47,667 nt of DNA from Bacilli bacterium (GCA_024687185.1 JAILEX010000001.1:1-47667); one strand, 5' to 3'. Shown: positions 18,796-28,690, counted from the first letter of the stretch. The notes: a model not told the origin generated them from the letters alone. Program-made: numbers and translations.

Positions 18796-20379
18796 ATGGA
18801 AACTCAATTTGACTTCAAAAACGTTGTTATCAAAGGCGACCAGCTAAAGGAAATCGAACAGATCGCCGAATTCATCCCGGGCGGATTCTTCATCTACTTC
18901 GCCGAAGGGAAGCAGGAACTCATCTACGCGAACAGCACCACCTGCCGCATATTCGGCTGCGAGAATCTGGAGGAATTCAAAAAACTCACCGGCTTCACCT
19001 TCAAGGGAATGGTCCATCCTAGCGACTACCAGGCGATGGAGGATAGCATCCGCCGCCAAATCGCATCCAGCGAGGAATCATTAGACCACCTAGAGTTCCG
19101 TATCATCAAAAAAGACGGCACCATCGCCTGGCTCACCGACTTCGGTAGGAAGGCCAATAGCGACGAGGGCCCGATCTTCTTCGTATTCGTGGAGGACATC
19201 ACCTCGGTTGCAAAGGCAAGCGAGAACAAGATGCTTAAAGCCGCGCTTGAAGACGCGGAAAGGGCCAATCAGGCCAAGGCCAACTTCATCTCCAACATGT
19301 CACATGACATGAGGACCCCGCTAAACGGGATTTTGGGCATGAGCGAACTCGCTTTGGAACACATCGAGGACAAAGAGAGGGTCACCGACTGCCTAAGCAA
19401 GATCAAATACTCGGGACAGCACCTTCTTTCCTTGGTCAATAACGCATTGGACGTCGCCAAATTAGACAAAGGCGACATCAGCATCGTCCCCAAGCCCGTC
19501 GACCTCAATAAGGAACTAGAGAACATCAAATTGACCTACATGCCCCTAGTCAATTTCAAAAAGCAAACCTTCGAAATCGATGGCGAAGGCATCCTTTGTC
19601 CCTATATCTGCCTAGACGCGGTCAGGCTCGACCAGGTTTTGATCAACCTCCTCACCAACGCCTCCAAATATTCCGCGGACGGGTCGAACATCGTCTTGAA
19701 GGTAACCCAGGAAGAAGAGCCAAACGACTATGTCAAAACCGTCTTCTCGGTCATCGATAACGGCTATGGCATGGACAAGGAATTCCTCAAGAAGGTGTTC
19801 CAGCCCTTCGAAAGGGAAGACCATAAGCGCATCAGCAAGGAACAGGGCACGGGCCTAGGCCTAGTGGTCACCAAGCTCATCGTCGAGAAGATGGGCGGGG
19901 AAATAGAGGTCGAAAGCGAAAAGGGCAAGGGCAGCGTATTCAAAGTCACCCTCCACTTCCTTAAGCTCGCCGAGAAGGAAAGGTTCAAAACCGTCCTTAG
20001 GGATAAGAAGGTCATCCTCGCCGAAGACCAATATATCAACCAGGAGATCCTTAGGGAGATCCTCGTCGAATTGGGCGCCGAAGTCGATATCGCCGATAAC
20101 GGATTAGAGGCCTATGAACTATTCAAGAACTCATTGCCCTATGAATATAGCGCGGTGTTCATGGATTTGAGGATGCCCGTGATGGACGGGTTTGAATCCA
20201 CGAGCAAAATCAGGGAACTTCCTAGGGACGACGCCAAAGCCATCCCCATCATCGCCATCACCGCGGACACCTTCCTAGAGGATAAGGAAAAAGGCGCGCG
20301 GGCTGGCATGAACGCCCATCTCCCCAAGCCCGTCGACATCGAACTCATCGCCTCCACCCTTTGCTCGCTTATTAAGTAG
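18796..20379 (+). CDS. Cytosolic PAS-HisKA-HATPase-REC hybrid histidine kinase
   Basis: SNMSHDMRTPLNGILGM; GTGLGLVVTKLIVEKMGGE; REC VILAEDQYINQEIL...MDLRMPVMDGFEST. Start at 18796 preferred because a TAGAAT -10-like box lies immediately 5' of 18775. Confidence 0.9.
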   Translation: METQFDFKNVVIKGDQLKEIEQIAEFIPGGFFIYFAEGKQELIYANSTTCRIFGCENLEEFKKLTGFTFKGMVHPSDYQAMEDSIRRQIASSEESLDHLEFRIIKKDGTIAWLTDFGRKANSDEGPIFFVFVEDITSVAKASENKMLKAALEDAERANQAKANFISNMSHDMRTPLNGILGMSELALEHIEDKERVTDCLSKIKYSGQHLLSLVNNALDVAKLDKGDISIVPKPVDLNKELENIKLTYMPLVNFKKQTFEIDGEGILCPYICLDAVRLDQVLINLLTNASKYSADGSNIVLKVTQEEEPNDYVKTVFSVIDNGYGMDKEFLKKVFQPFEREDHKRISKEQGTGLGLVVTKLIVEKMGGEIEVESEKGKGSVFKVTLHFLKLAEKERFKTVLRDKKVILAEDQYINQEILREILVELGAEVDIADNGLEAYELFKNSLPYEYSAVFMDLRMPVMDGFESTSKIRELPRDDAKAIPIIAITADTFLEDKEKGARAGMNAHLPKPVDIELIASTLCSLIK

Positions 20380-20504
20380 GCGTATCGAAAATAGGCTCGC
20401 CTAGCCCCAAATAGACCAACAAGGGTTATTTCTCCCTACCCATATCAAATAGGCCCTAGGGGCAGATTTAGGCATAATTGGTGGCAACTAAATTGGATAT
20501 CGGA

Positions 20505-21443
20505 TCACTTTTTCGCGAATTGGGCTTTGATGAATTCGATCCTTTTCGCGATCATCCTTTGGGTGGTCGGGGCTTTGAATTTACTGTCATAGCCATGCAT
20601 CGTCCCCTTCGTCTCATAAAGGGTGGATTCAACGCCTTTTTCCTTTAATAGCCTATGGAAAAGGACGCCATCATCATGGAGGCAGTCGAACTCCGCGACC
20701 TCGATATAGGCGGGAGGCAGAAGCCCGATATCCCCGTTTTCCACCGGGGAATTGATATAGGTTGGGTATTCTAACCCCTTGGGATCGGTCAGCTTATGGC
20801 TTTTCGCCGACAACGAGGAATTCCACATTGGGGTATCCGTGTATTTCCTGTTCGATTCCGAATCCCCCCTTTTATCAAGCCAGGGATAGATTAATAGCTG
20901 AAACAAAGGCCTATAGTCCTTATTTTGGTGGATCGCGTTAAGCATAGAGGAGACGGCGATGGTCGCCCCGGCGCTATCGCCGGTGATGCCGATGCGGCTA
21001 GTATCTATCCCTAGCTCCTTTGCATGCTCGAAAACGTATTCAAGCGCCTTATATCCTTCCTCCTGGGGATAGGGGAAGGGGTATTTCGGCGCGAGGTTAT
21101 ATTTGACATAGACCAAAACGCAGTCACATTCCAAAGCGTATTTCAAGGCGATTTGGTAATGGCTTCTATAGGCTTCGAAGACAAAGCCGCCGCCATGGAT
21201 GAAAATCAAGGCGGGACGGTTGGCCGTTTCCCTAATCGAGTTGGGGGTAAGCACATATAGGCTAAGCTCCTCCCCTTTATATCCTTTTATCTTGATGCGG
21301 GTGGTACTGCTTTCTTTGTTTTTCCTAAAAAAGCGTGGTACGCCCTGCGTCTTTTGGGACAAAAAGAGGACGAATCTGGATGTCGGCGCGGTAAAGGAAG
21401 AAAACGGGAAGAACTCTTTGGAGATGGGGTATTTCCTTGCCAT
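20505..21443 (-). CDS. Alpha/beta hydrolase, HSL family (esterase/lipase)
   Basis: HGGGFVFEAYRSHY oxyanion motif; GDSAGATIA nucleophile; final His region TMHGYDSK. Confidence 0.88.
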   Translation of the reverse strand: MARKYPISKEFFPFSSFTAPTSRFVLFLSQKTQGVPRFFRKNKESSTTRIKIKGYKGEELSLYVLTPNSIRETANRPALIFIHGGGFVFEAYRSHYQIALKYALECDCVLVYVKYNLAPKYPFPYPQEEGYKALEYVFEHAKELGIDTSRIGITGDSAGATIAVSSMLNAIHQNKDYRPLFQLLIYPWLDKRGDSESNRKYTDTPMWNSSLSAKSHKLTDPKGLEYPTYINSPVENGDIGLLPPAYIEVAEFDCLHDDGVLFHRLLKEKGVESTLYETKGTMHGYDSKFKAPTTQRMIAKRIEFIKAQFAKK

Positions 21444-21571
21444 GTCCCCATTATATAGGCAGGCGCGTCCATTTGCTTATGGAAAATCGTGTTAGATTAA
21501 CGCATATTCCTTTGACCGAAAGCGAATCGGTGTTACATTGATGGCAAGAAAACACATAGGAGGATTCGCCG

Positions 21572-24034
21572 ATGGAAGCAAAAAGGAAGACTATCATCGT
21601 AGGCGGGGTTGCCGGTGGCGCAAGCTGCGCGGCCAGGCTTCGCCGACTCGACCCCGATAGGGAAATAATCATATTGGAAAGGGGCGAATACATCTCTTAC
21701 GCCAATTGCGGGCTTCCCTACCACGTGGGGGACGTTATCCATAACCGCGCGGCGTTGCTATTAATGACGCCCGAAAGGATGTGGGAGAGATTTCGGATCG
21801 AGGTCAGGGTCAAAAACGAAGTCGTCTCGCTCGATAGGGAAAACAAAAAGGTCAAAGTCCATGATAAGGATAAGGACGAGGACTATGAGGAAGCCTATGA
21901 CGATTTGGTTATCGCGACCGGCTCCTCCCCGCTCCGTCCTAGGATTCCAGGCATAGAAAGCAAGAGGATCCGCACCCTTTGGACGGTACCTGATACCGAC
22001 GAGATCAGGGCGATGGTAAAAGAAGGCAAAACCAAAGACGTCGCCGTCATCGGCGGAGGTTTCATAGGGTTGGAGATGGCCGAAAACCTAGTCCATGCGG
22101 GCATGAAGGTCTCCCTTATTGAGGCATTAAACCAAGTCATGGCCCCAATAGATTACGAATTGGCCCAGATCCTGCATGAGAACATCCGCGAACATAACGT
22201 GAACCTCACTCTTTCCGATGGGGTCGATTCCTTCGTCGAGAAAGGCGATAAGGTCATTGTCAGATTGAAAAGCGGCAAGGAAATCGTCGCCGATTTGGTG
22301 ATCCTTTCCATAGGCGTCCGTCCCAATAGCCTCATTGCCAAAGAGGCTGGGTTGGTCCTAAACGAAAGGGGTGGCATCGTCGTAGACGACCATATGAGGA
22401 CAAGCGACCCTTCCATCTATGCCGTAGGAGACGTCATAGAAGTCGAGGACTTCGTCTTCAAGACAAGAACCATGGTGCCTTTGGCGGGACCCGCCAATAA
22501 GCAAGGCAGGATCCTAGCCGACATCCTTTCTGGCAAAGAGGCAAGCTATAAGGGGACCCAGGGTTCCTCCGTCGCCAAGGTCTTCGATTTGACCGTCGCC
22601 TCCACCGGGGCCAATGAGAAGACGCTAATAAAGAAGGGGATGGAAAAAGGCAAGGACTACGAAAGCCTCATCATCACCCAGAATTCCCACGCCGGTTATT
22701 ATCCTGGGGCGACCAAACTCACCATGAAGCTTCTTTTCTCCCCGAAGGACGAGAAGATCTTCGGTGCCCAAATAGTCGGCGTCGATGGCGTGGATAAGCG
22801 AATCGATACCATCGGCGTAGCGTTAAGATTAGGGGCGAAAGTCACCGATTTAAAGGACCTAGAGCTCGCCTATGCCCCGCCCTATTCCTCCGCCAAAGAC
22901 CCGGTCAATATGGCGGGGTATGTCGCCGAGAACATCCTAAATGGCTTAGTGAAGATCGCCCCATATGACGTCGCTATCTCCGATAGGGAAGCGACCCTGC
23001 TCGATGTGCGCGAACAAGCCGAGGTTATGGCCTATTCGATCCCTAACGCCAAAAACATCCCGCTAGGAACCCTTAGGGACCATCTAGACGAACTGGATAA
23101 GGAATCTAGGATCATCGTCTTCTGTGCAATCGGGGTCAGGGCCTATACGGGTGCCCGCATTCTGATGCAAAACGGCTTTAAGCGCGTCGAGGTCTATCCA
23201 GGCGGGGTTGGGTTCTATAAATCTAACTTCCCTGAGATTAAGGAAGAAATTATGGAAGAGAAAAAGGAGGAAACCCCTATGGAAAAAGAAGAAGACGTCA
23301 AGAAGATCAAGCTCGATTGCTCAGGGATGCAGTGCCCCGGCCCCATCATGGAGGTCTTCAAGGCCATCAGCAATATGAAGGAAGGCGAGCTCCTCGAGGT
23401 CTCCGCAAGCGATCCGGGCTTTGCCAAAGACATCGTCAGTTGGTGCAAGCGCACGGGAAACACCTTGGTTAGCAACGAAAAACGCGACAGCGAATACGTC
23501 GCGACCATTAGGCGTGGCGCACCCCAGGTTTGCGAAAGCAAAGACGCCCCTTCTTCCACTTGCCCAAAAGGCAAGACCATCATCGTCTTCGACGGCGACA
23601 TGGATAAGGTGCTCGCAAGCTTTGTCATCGCCAATGGCGCCCTAGCCATGGGAAGGCCCGTGACGATGTTCTTCACCTTCTGGGGCCTAACCGCCTTAAG
23701 GAAGCCCAAGAAGGTCAAGGTAAAGAAGACCTTCATCGAGAAGATGTTCGGCAAAATGCTTCCTAGGGGCGCGAAAAAGCTCAAGCTCTCCAAGATGAAT
23801 ATGGGTGGCATGGGCAGCAAGATGATGAAGGGCATCATGAAGGATAAGAACATCGATTCCCTTGAGGAGATGATGAAGAAGGCCATGGATAACGGGGTCA
23901 AGATCATCGCCTGCTCCATGAGCATGGATGTCATGGGCATCAAGCCGGAAGAACTCATCGACGGCGTGGAAATCGGAGGCGTCGGCACCTATTTGGGCGA
24001 TGCCGAGGAAAGCGACGTCAACCTCTTCATCTAA
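21572..24034 (+). CDS. CoA-disulfide reductase/FAD-dependent oxidoreductase fused to rhodanese, TusA (SirA-like) and DsrE-family domains
   Basis: IIVGGVAGGASCAARLRRLD...YISYANCGLPYHVGD; rhodanese LLDVREQAEV...FCAIGVRAYTGARIL; TusA LDCSGMQCPGPIMEVFKAI; DsrE-like IIVFDGDMDKVLASFVIANGALAMGRPVTMFFTFWGL. Confidence 0.92.
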   Translation: MEAKRKTIIVGGVAGGASCAARLRRLDPDREIIILERGEYISYANCGLPYHVGDVIHNRAALLLMTPERMWERFRIEVRVKNEVVSLDRENKKVKVHDKDKDEDYEEAYDDLVIATGSSPLRPRIPGIESKRIRTLWTVPDTDEIRAMVKEGKTKDVAVIGGGFIGLEMAENLVHAGMKVSLIEALNQVMAPIDYELAQILHENIREHNVNLTLSDGVDSFVEKGDKVIVRLKSGKEIVADLVILSIGVRPNSLIAKEAGLVLNERGGIVVDDHMRTSDPSIYAVGDVIEVEDFVFKTRTMVPLAGPANKQGRILADILSGKEASYKGTQGSSVAKVFDLTVASTGANEKTLIKKGMEKGKDYESLIITQNSHAGYYPGATKLTMKLLFSPKDEKIFGAQIVGVDGVDKRIDTIGVALRLGAKVTDLKDLELAYAPPYSSAKDPVNMAGYVAENILNGLVKIAPYDVAISDREATLLDVREQAEVMAYSIPNAKNIPLGTLRDHLDELDKESRIIVFCAIGVRAYTGARILMQNGFKRVEVYPGGVGFYKSNFPEIKEEIMEEKKEETPMEKEEDVKKIKLDCSGMQCPGPIMEVFKAISNMKEGELLEVSASDPGFAKDIVSWCKRTGNTLVSNEKRDSEYVATIRRGAPQVCESKDAPSSTCPKGKTIIVFDGDMDKVLASFVIANGALAMGRPVTMFFTFWGLTALRKPKKVKVKKTFIEKMFGKMLPRGAKKLKLSKMNMGGMGSKMMKGIMKDKNIDSLEEMMKKAMDNGVKIIACSMSMDVMGIKPEELIDGVEIGGVGTYLGDAEESDVNLFI

Positions 24035-24054
24035 TCGATTCGAATCTTTTTTGG

Positions 24055-24084
24055 GGGGCCAAGGCGACTTGGTCCCTTTTCTTT
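24055..24084 (+). terminator. Intrinsic terminator
   Basis: GGGGCCAAG-gcga-CTTGGTCCC followed by TTTTCTTT. Confidence 0.8.
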
Positions 24085-24218
24085 ATATAGGAAACGCTTC
24101 TTCCAAAGAAAAACTGCGCCTAAAGGCAAAGGAAACCGAAAGAGGCGAAAACGACATTTGAAACCTACTGCGTTTTCCTAAATAATATCGTCGTTTCCAT
24201 TAAAAAACGCAAAAACAG

Positions 24219-25508
24219 ATGACAGATTATTCCGCGATCACAATCCTTATCTGCATCCTCATGGTCGCCATGGCGGTCCATGTTTTGACTTACTCTGGGT
24301 TCAACAGCAGACAAAAGGCCTGGTTCGCCCTGACCTTTTTCTCCATCACCTTCTGCTCCTTGGCCGAATTCGCGGTCCATTGTGGCTATTACAATAAGAC
24401 CTTCGCCATTCCCTTGACCATATTGACGGTCATCCAATTCTCCCTCTCCCCATGCCTTGCCATGCTTTTCGCTGGCGCTTTGGGATTCCGCTACCAAGGA
24501 AAGATCGCCATAGCCTTCTTCGCGTTCAACCTAATCATCGAAATCATCGGTGCGCCCTTTGGGGCCGTCTTCTCCTTCAACGCGGACGGCTATTTCAGGG
24601 GCTCTTACTTCCTGCTATACGAAATATCCTATATCGGTAGCCTAGGCTATTTGATCATCGTTTTGTTTTTGGCGGGGAAAAGGTTCAAAAGAAGGGATTT
24701 GCCAACCATCATCAGCATCTTCCTCATCTTGCTTGGCGGCATCATCCCGATGACCTTCTTCAGTATCCATGTCGCCTATGCGGCCATAGGCATAAGCTCC
24801 GCGGTTTGCTACATCTACTATAACGATTTAGTGCAGCAAGACATCAAGGAAGAGCTTGTGAAGGAACAAAAGAGGATCAGCGATATGCAAGAGCATACGA
24901 TCTCCGGCCTCGCCAGCCTTATCGAAAGCAGGGACACCGAAACGGGCGGCCACATCGTAAGGACAAGCGCCCTGGTGAAGATGGTCGCGGAACAATCGGT
25001 CGAGGAAGGGCTATACAAAGAGACCCTTACCCCGGAATTCATCTCCAGGCTTTGCACCCTCGCCCCGATGCACGACGTCGGCAAAATCGTCGTCTCGGAC
25101 CAAATACTAAAAAAGCCCGGAAAGCTTACGAAAGAGGAATTCGAGGCCATGAAGAAACACGCCGCGATGGGCGGCAAAGTCGTTAGGGAGATCCTTAGCG
25201 GCATCACCGACGAAGACTATTTGAAATTCGCTTCCGACATAGCGACTTACCACCACGAAAGATGGGATGGCACAGGCTATCCTAGCGGTTTGTCCCAAGA
25301 GGCCATTCCCCTCTCGGCCAGGATCATGGCGATCGCCGACGTCTATGACGCCTTGATCTCCAAAAGATGCTATAAGGAAGCGATGACCTTCACCGAGGCC
25401 ATGAAGACGATGGAAGAGGAATCGGGCACCCATTTCGATCCAAAGCTCATCGCTGTCTTCCTTAAGAACAAGGAAAGCTACCGCCACTTCTGCCAAAGGC
25501 CAGAATAG
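24219..25508 (+). CDS. Membrane-sensor HD-GYP domain protein (putative c-di-GMP phosphodiesterase)
   Basis: Multiple N-terminal TM helices; RDTETGGHIVRTS, MHDVGK, HHERWDGTGYPSGL, IADVYDAL HD-GYP motifs. Confidence 0.92.
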   Translation: MTDYSAITILICILMVAMAVHVLTYSGFNSRQKAWFALTFFSITFCSLAEFAVHCGYYNKTFAIPLTILTVIQFSLSPCLAMLFAGALGFRYQGKIAIAFFAFNLIIEIIGAPFGAVFSFNADGYFRGSYFLLYEISYIGSLGYLIIVLFLAGKRFKRRDLPTIISIFLILLGGIIPMTFFSIHVAYAAIGISSAVCYIYYNDLVQQDIKEELVKEQKRISDMQEHTISGLASLIESRDTETGGHIVRTSALVKMVAEQSVEEGLYKETLTPEFISRLCTLAPMHDVGKIVVSDQILKKPGKLTKEEFEAMKKHAAMGGKVVREILSGITDEDYLKFASDIATYHHERWDGTGYPSGLSQEAIPLSARIMAIADVYDALISKRCYKEAMTFTEAMKTMEEESGTHFDPKLIAVFLKNKESYRHFCQRPE

Positions 25509-25619
25509 CAAAAAAACCTGCAAAACCCCGCTTTTATATTGAAAACCGCACTATTTTTCCTATATCCAAGGTCGAGATCAATCGTCTTATAATAGAGAAA
25601 ACAGTCGAGGTAATATTTC

Positions 25620-26825
25620 ATGGCGGAAGAAGAAACCGCCCCCGTTTCGGGGCAAGAGATCAAAAGCGAGTCACGCTTTAGCTATTTCGAATCCATCGGC
25701 GTCATCGTGGGACATGGCGTTGGCGCGGGCATATTGTCGGTCCCCTATTTGGCAAGCAGAAACCCATGGTGGGTCGTCATATTGATCCTGGTCGGGGCTT
25801 TTGCAGTCAACATATTGCTGCACCTGATGGTCGCCGAACTAAGCTACCGCCATAATGGGGCGCAGTTCGTCCAATGTTTGCAGAAAACGATTTTCAAAGG
25901 GAAGGTTGGCAAGGTCTTTACCTGGATCGCCTTCGCCCTTCTTGGGCTTTCCGTCATCATGAATTGCTGCTCCTATATCACGGGCGTCGCAACCGTATTC
26001 TATAACTGGTTTGGACTCCCGCTATGGGCAGGCATGCTCATCTATTACGCCTTTGCCGCATTGGTGGTTTTCTTTGGCATGAAGGCCGTGGGCATAAGCG
26101 AGAAATACTGCGTGTTCGTCATGGTCGCCGTCATGGTCGTCCTATTCATCGCGACCTTCACGGTCGGATTAAACCCCCTCCCCGAGGCCTTCGTCCACAT
26201 CAATAACGTCTTGGCCCTTTATGGCATGGTAAGCTTTGCTTTGTCTTCGGTCATGTCCGTACCAACCGTCGTAAAGGGGGCAAACGGGAACAAAAGGCAG
26301 ATACATGTATCGGTTATCGTGGGAACTCTAATCAACGTCACCCTCGTCGGACTGCTTACCCTAATCACCATTTTGGCCTGCGGGAACAACGTCACCACCG
26401 ATGGTGCCCTCGTGGATCTTTCCGGCGTGATAGGGGGTTGGGTTGGCATAGTGGGCTATGTCTTCACCATCCTCGCCCTTTCCACTTCCTTATGGGCCAA
26501 TACCCTCAATTTGCGCGACATCGTGCATGAACAGTTTTCCAAATTGCCGGTCAGGCTATGCTGGGTCATCGTCTCATTGCCTTGCCTTGCCATATCGCTA
26601 ATCTCCCTAATCCCCGTATTCGGAGCAAGCTTCGTCGCCTTCGCAAGAGTCGCCTCGGTCATCCAAATCGTCACGAACCTCGCCATCGTCGTCGCCTATA
26701 GCGTGACTAGGAGAAAGTTCGATGATTCGCCTCTACTTGGCAATTTCGGCGGCATCGTCTTCCAAGTCATCGTCATCCTCATGGCGATAGTCGCGACGGT
26801 TGGATCCATCCTTACGGTCCATTAA
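25620..26825 (+). CDS. Amino acid permease (APC superfamily, aromatic amino acid transporter-like)
   Basis: About 11 hydrophobic segments; GVIVGHGVGAGILSVPYLASRNPWW near the N-terminus. Confidence 0.75.
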   Translation: MAEEETAPVSGQEIKSESRFSYFESIGVIVGHGVGAGILSVPYLASRNPWWVVILILVGAFAVNILLHLMVAELSYRHNGAQFVQCLQKTIFKGKVGKVFTWIAFALLGLSVIMNCCSYITGVATVFYNWFGLPLWAGMLIYYAFAALVVFFGMKAVGISEKYCVFVMVAVMVVLFIATFTVGLNPLPEAFVHINNVLALYGMVSFALSSVMSVPTVVKGANGNKRQIHVSVIVGTLINVTLVGLLTLITILACGNNVTTDGALVDLSGVIGGWVGIVGYVFTILALSTSLWANTLNLRDIVHEQFSKLPVRLCWVIVSLPCLAISLISLIPVFGASFVAFARVASVIQIVTNLAIVVAYSVTRRKFDDSPLLGNFGGIVFQVIVILMAIVATVGSILTVH

Positions 26826-26964
26826 TTTCGTTTATGCTTCCATTCGCCAAGACTCTCGGAACGCCAAATATAACAATAGGTAAAAAGCCCCTTATTTTGT
26901 ACAACGGCAAAATAAACGTCATAGCGTTTCACTTTTCATCCATTCGTTTTTTTGTCAATCCGTT

Positions 26965-26993
26965 TTGATTATCACGAATCGAAGGTATAAAAT
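26965..26993 (+). promoter_or_regulatory. Sigma70-type promoter of GGDEF gene
   Basis: TTGATT-17-TAAAAT, 43 bp upstream of the ATG at 27036. Confidence 0.65.
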
Positions 26994-27035
26994 AATCGAC
27001 GATTTTATACTAGCTATTACTATCTGAAGACGACT

Positions 27036-28430
27036 ATGGACTCCGAGAAAAAATTCGACAGACGAAAAGGCATCTCTCTCAAAATCATTGGATGGGTAAC
27101 TACTTTAATAGCCTCCATCGTTTCCGCAGTCCTCGTCATCTCCCTTATCAATTTAGGCACAACCTACCATAAAGTCACTTCCACAACCGCCGAATACATG
27201 GCATGGAAAGATACCGCCATGGGCCTTTCAAACGGCTCGGACGAACTAACGAACCAAGTCCGTTCCTATGTCGTCACGGGACAAGTCAAATATAGGGATG
27301 GCTATTTCACCGAAGCCGCCTCGGGAAGAAGGGAAAAAGCCGTCGAAACCATCAAAAACTACTTAGAGGAAACAACGGTCTATAACGATTTGCAGGAGGC
27401 ATTAAACGCTTCCATCGACTTGATGAACAGCGAATATTACGCCATGAGGCTTATGGTCGTATGGTCCAACGAGGATATGGCCGGAGTCCCCGAGGAGGTG
27501 AAAAAGGTCGTCTTGTCCGAGGAAGACGAAGCCCTAATCGCCACGGCCCAAAGCGACCCATCCAAATGGGAAGGCATCAAAGACCGCGCGGAGGGAATCG
27601 TATATGGCGATGCCTACGCCAATTCGAAAACCAAGATCCTAGGCAACGTCGACAAAGCGGTAAGCACGCTTGATGGCATGTTGCAGAATAGCGTTTTGGA
27701 AGCCTCCAGCCAAATGAAGATCATCATCGTTTTCCAATCCGTATTCATTGGCATCAACATCTTCTTCGTCGCCGGTTCGATATTATTGATGTACATCTAT
27801 TTGCTCCGCCCGATCCAGGATGCCGTTACCCGTCTCAATAACGACGAGGCAGTCGAGATAAGAAGCGTAAAGGAATACCGCTTCCTCGCCTGGACCTATA
27901 ACAAAATCAGGGAGCAGAACAAGCACCATAAGGAGTCGCTGCTATACCAAGCCGAGCACGATAAGCTTACGGGCCTATTAAACCGTACCGGCTATGACGA
28001 CGTCTTCCAGAAGATCGATTTGAACCACGTCCTTTTCATCTTGCTTGACGTCGATAAATTCAAAGACGTGAACGACGAATACGGCCACGCCGCGGGCGAT
28101 AAGGTCCTAAAAAGGGTCAGCGACACGATGCTATTCTATTTCCATGACGACAATTGCCACGTCTTCCGCATCGGCGGGGACGAATTCGCCATCATCATGG
28201 AAGGCATACAGGAAGATAGGGTCGCGGAAATGGTCGAACGCTGCAAACATATGAACACCGAACTAAAGGGCGGGACCCAACAACTAAGGATCTCCCTTTC
28301 CATCGGCGTCGCCCTAGGCAACGACCTAGACACCACCGATACCCTCTTCAAAAAAGCCGACCTTGCGCTTTACCACACGAAGAACACAGGACGCGGCAAA
28401 GTCGCATTGTTCGACGAATCCATGCGCTAA
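27036..28430 (+). CDS. Membrane diguanylate cyclase with extracytoplasmic helical sensor and GGDEF domain
   Basis: Two TM segments flanking a helical sensor; HDKLTGLLNRTGYD, DVDKFKDVNDEYGHAAGDKVL, RIGGDEFAII. Confidence 0.93.
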   Translation: MDSEKKFDRRKGISLKIIGWVTTLIASIVSAVLVISLINLGTTYHKVTSTTAEYMAWKDTAMGLSNGSDELTNQVRSYVVTGQVKYRDGYFTEAASGRREKAVETIKNYLEETTVYNDLQEALNASIDLMNSEYYAMRLMVVWSNEDMAGVPEEVKKVVLSEEDEALIATAQSDPSKWEGIKDRAEGIVYGDAYANSKTKILGNVDKAVSTLDGMLQNSVLEASSQMKIIIVFQSVFIGINIFFVAGSILLMYIYLLRPIQDAVTRLNNDEAVEIRSVKEYRFLAWTYNKIREQNKHHKESLLYQAEHDKLTGLLNRTGYDDVFQKIDLNHVLFILLDVDKFKDVNDEYGHAAGDKVLKRVSDTMLFYFHDDNCHVFRIGGDEFAIIMEGIQEDRVAEMVERCKHMNTELKGGTQQLRISLSIGVALGNDLDTTDTLFKKADLALYHTKNTGRGKVALFDESMR

Positions 28431-28481
28431 AGCCAGTTAGGCTAATATAAGCGCGATTTAGCATAACGCTTAGACAATATT

Positions 28482-28551
28482 GATGAATTTATAAAAATTT
28501 CACTTATTCAAGAAATGCCGATGAATTCGAATAAAATCGATGAATTCGAAT
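28482..28551. repeat. Tandem 14-bp direct repeat CGATGAATTCGAAT plus a partial upstream copy
   Basis: Exact copies at 28519-28532 and 28538-28551 (19-bp period); partial GATGAATT at 28482, 38 bp (2 x 19) before the first copy. Confidence 0.7.
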
Positions 28552-28583
28552 TTTTTTTCATACTTTTCGCGCGCATATGTCGC

Positions 28584-28612
28584 TTGACTACGGGTGCGCG
28601 CATAAATAAAAT
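28584..28612 (+). promoter_or_regulatory. Near-consensus sigma70-type promoter driving the riboswitch/surface operon
   Basis: TTGACT (28584-28589), 17-bp spacer, TAAAAT (28607-28612), about 13-15 bp before the aptamer. Confidence 0.8.
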
Positions 28613-28624
28613 TTCAAACGTTAA

Positions 28625-28690
28625 AAGCAAAACCAGAGCGATCTGGTGACGCAATGCTACAAGGGTCTTCTCGAAGATAGCCAGCTGCCA
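28625..28690 (+). ncRNA. c-di-GMP-I (GEMM-I) riboswitch aptamer, variant core, upstream of surface-protein operon
   Basis: AAGCAAAACCAGAGCGAUCUGGUGACGCAAUGCUACAAGGGUCUUCUCGAAGAUAGCCAGCUGCC: GNRA (GCGA)-capped P2, GACGCAAUGC (consensus GACGCAAAGC), P3 hairpin, AGCCAG. Confidence 0.85.

Noticed and set aside
23215-23988. 257-aa antisense ORF
   Set aside because: Wholly inside the well-supported CoA-disulfide reductase fusion; Met/Ser/Leu-rich composition is the antisense shadow of the Lys/Met-rich coding strand.
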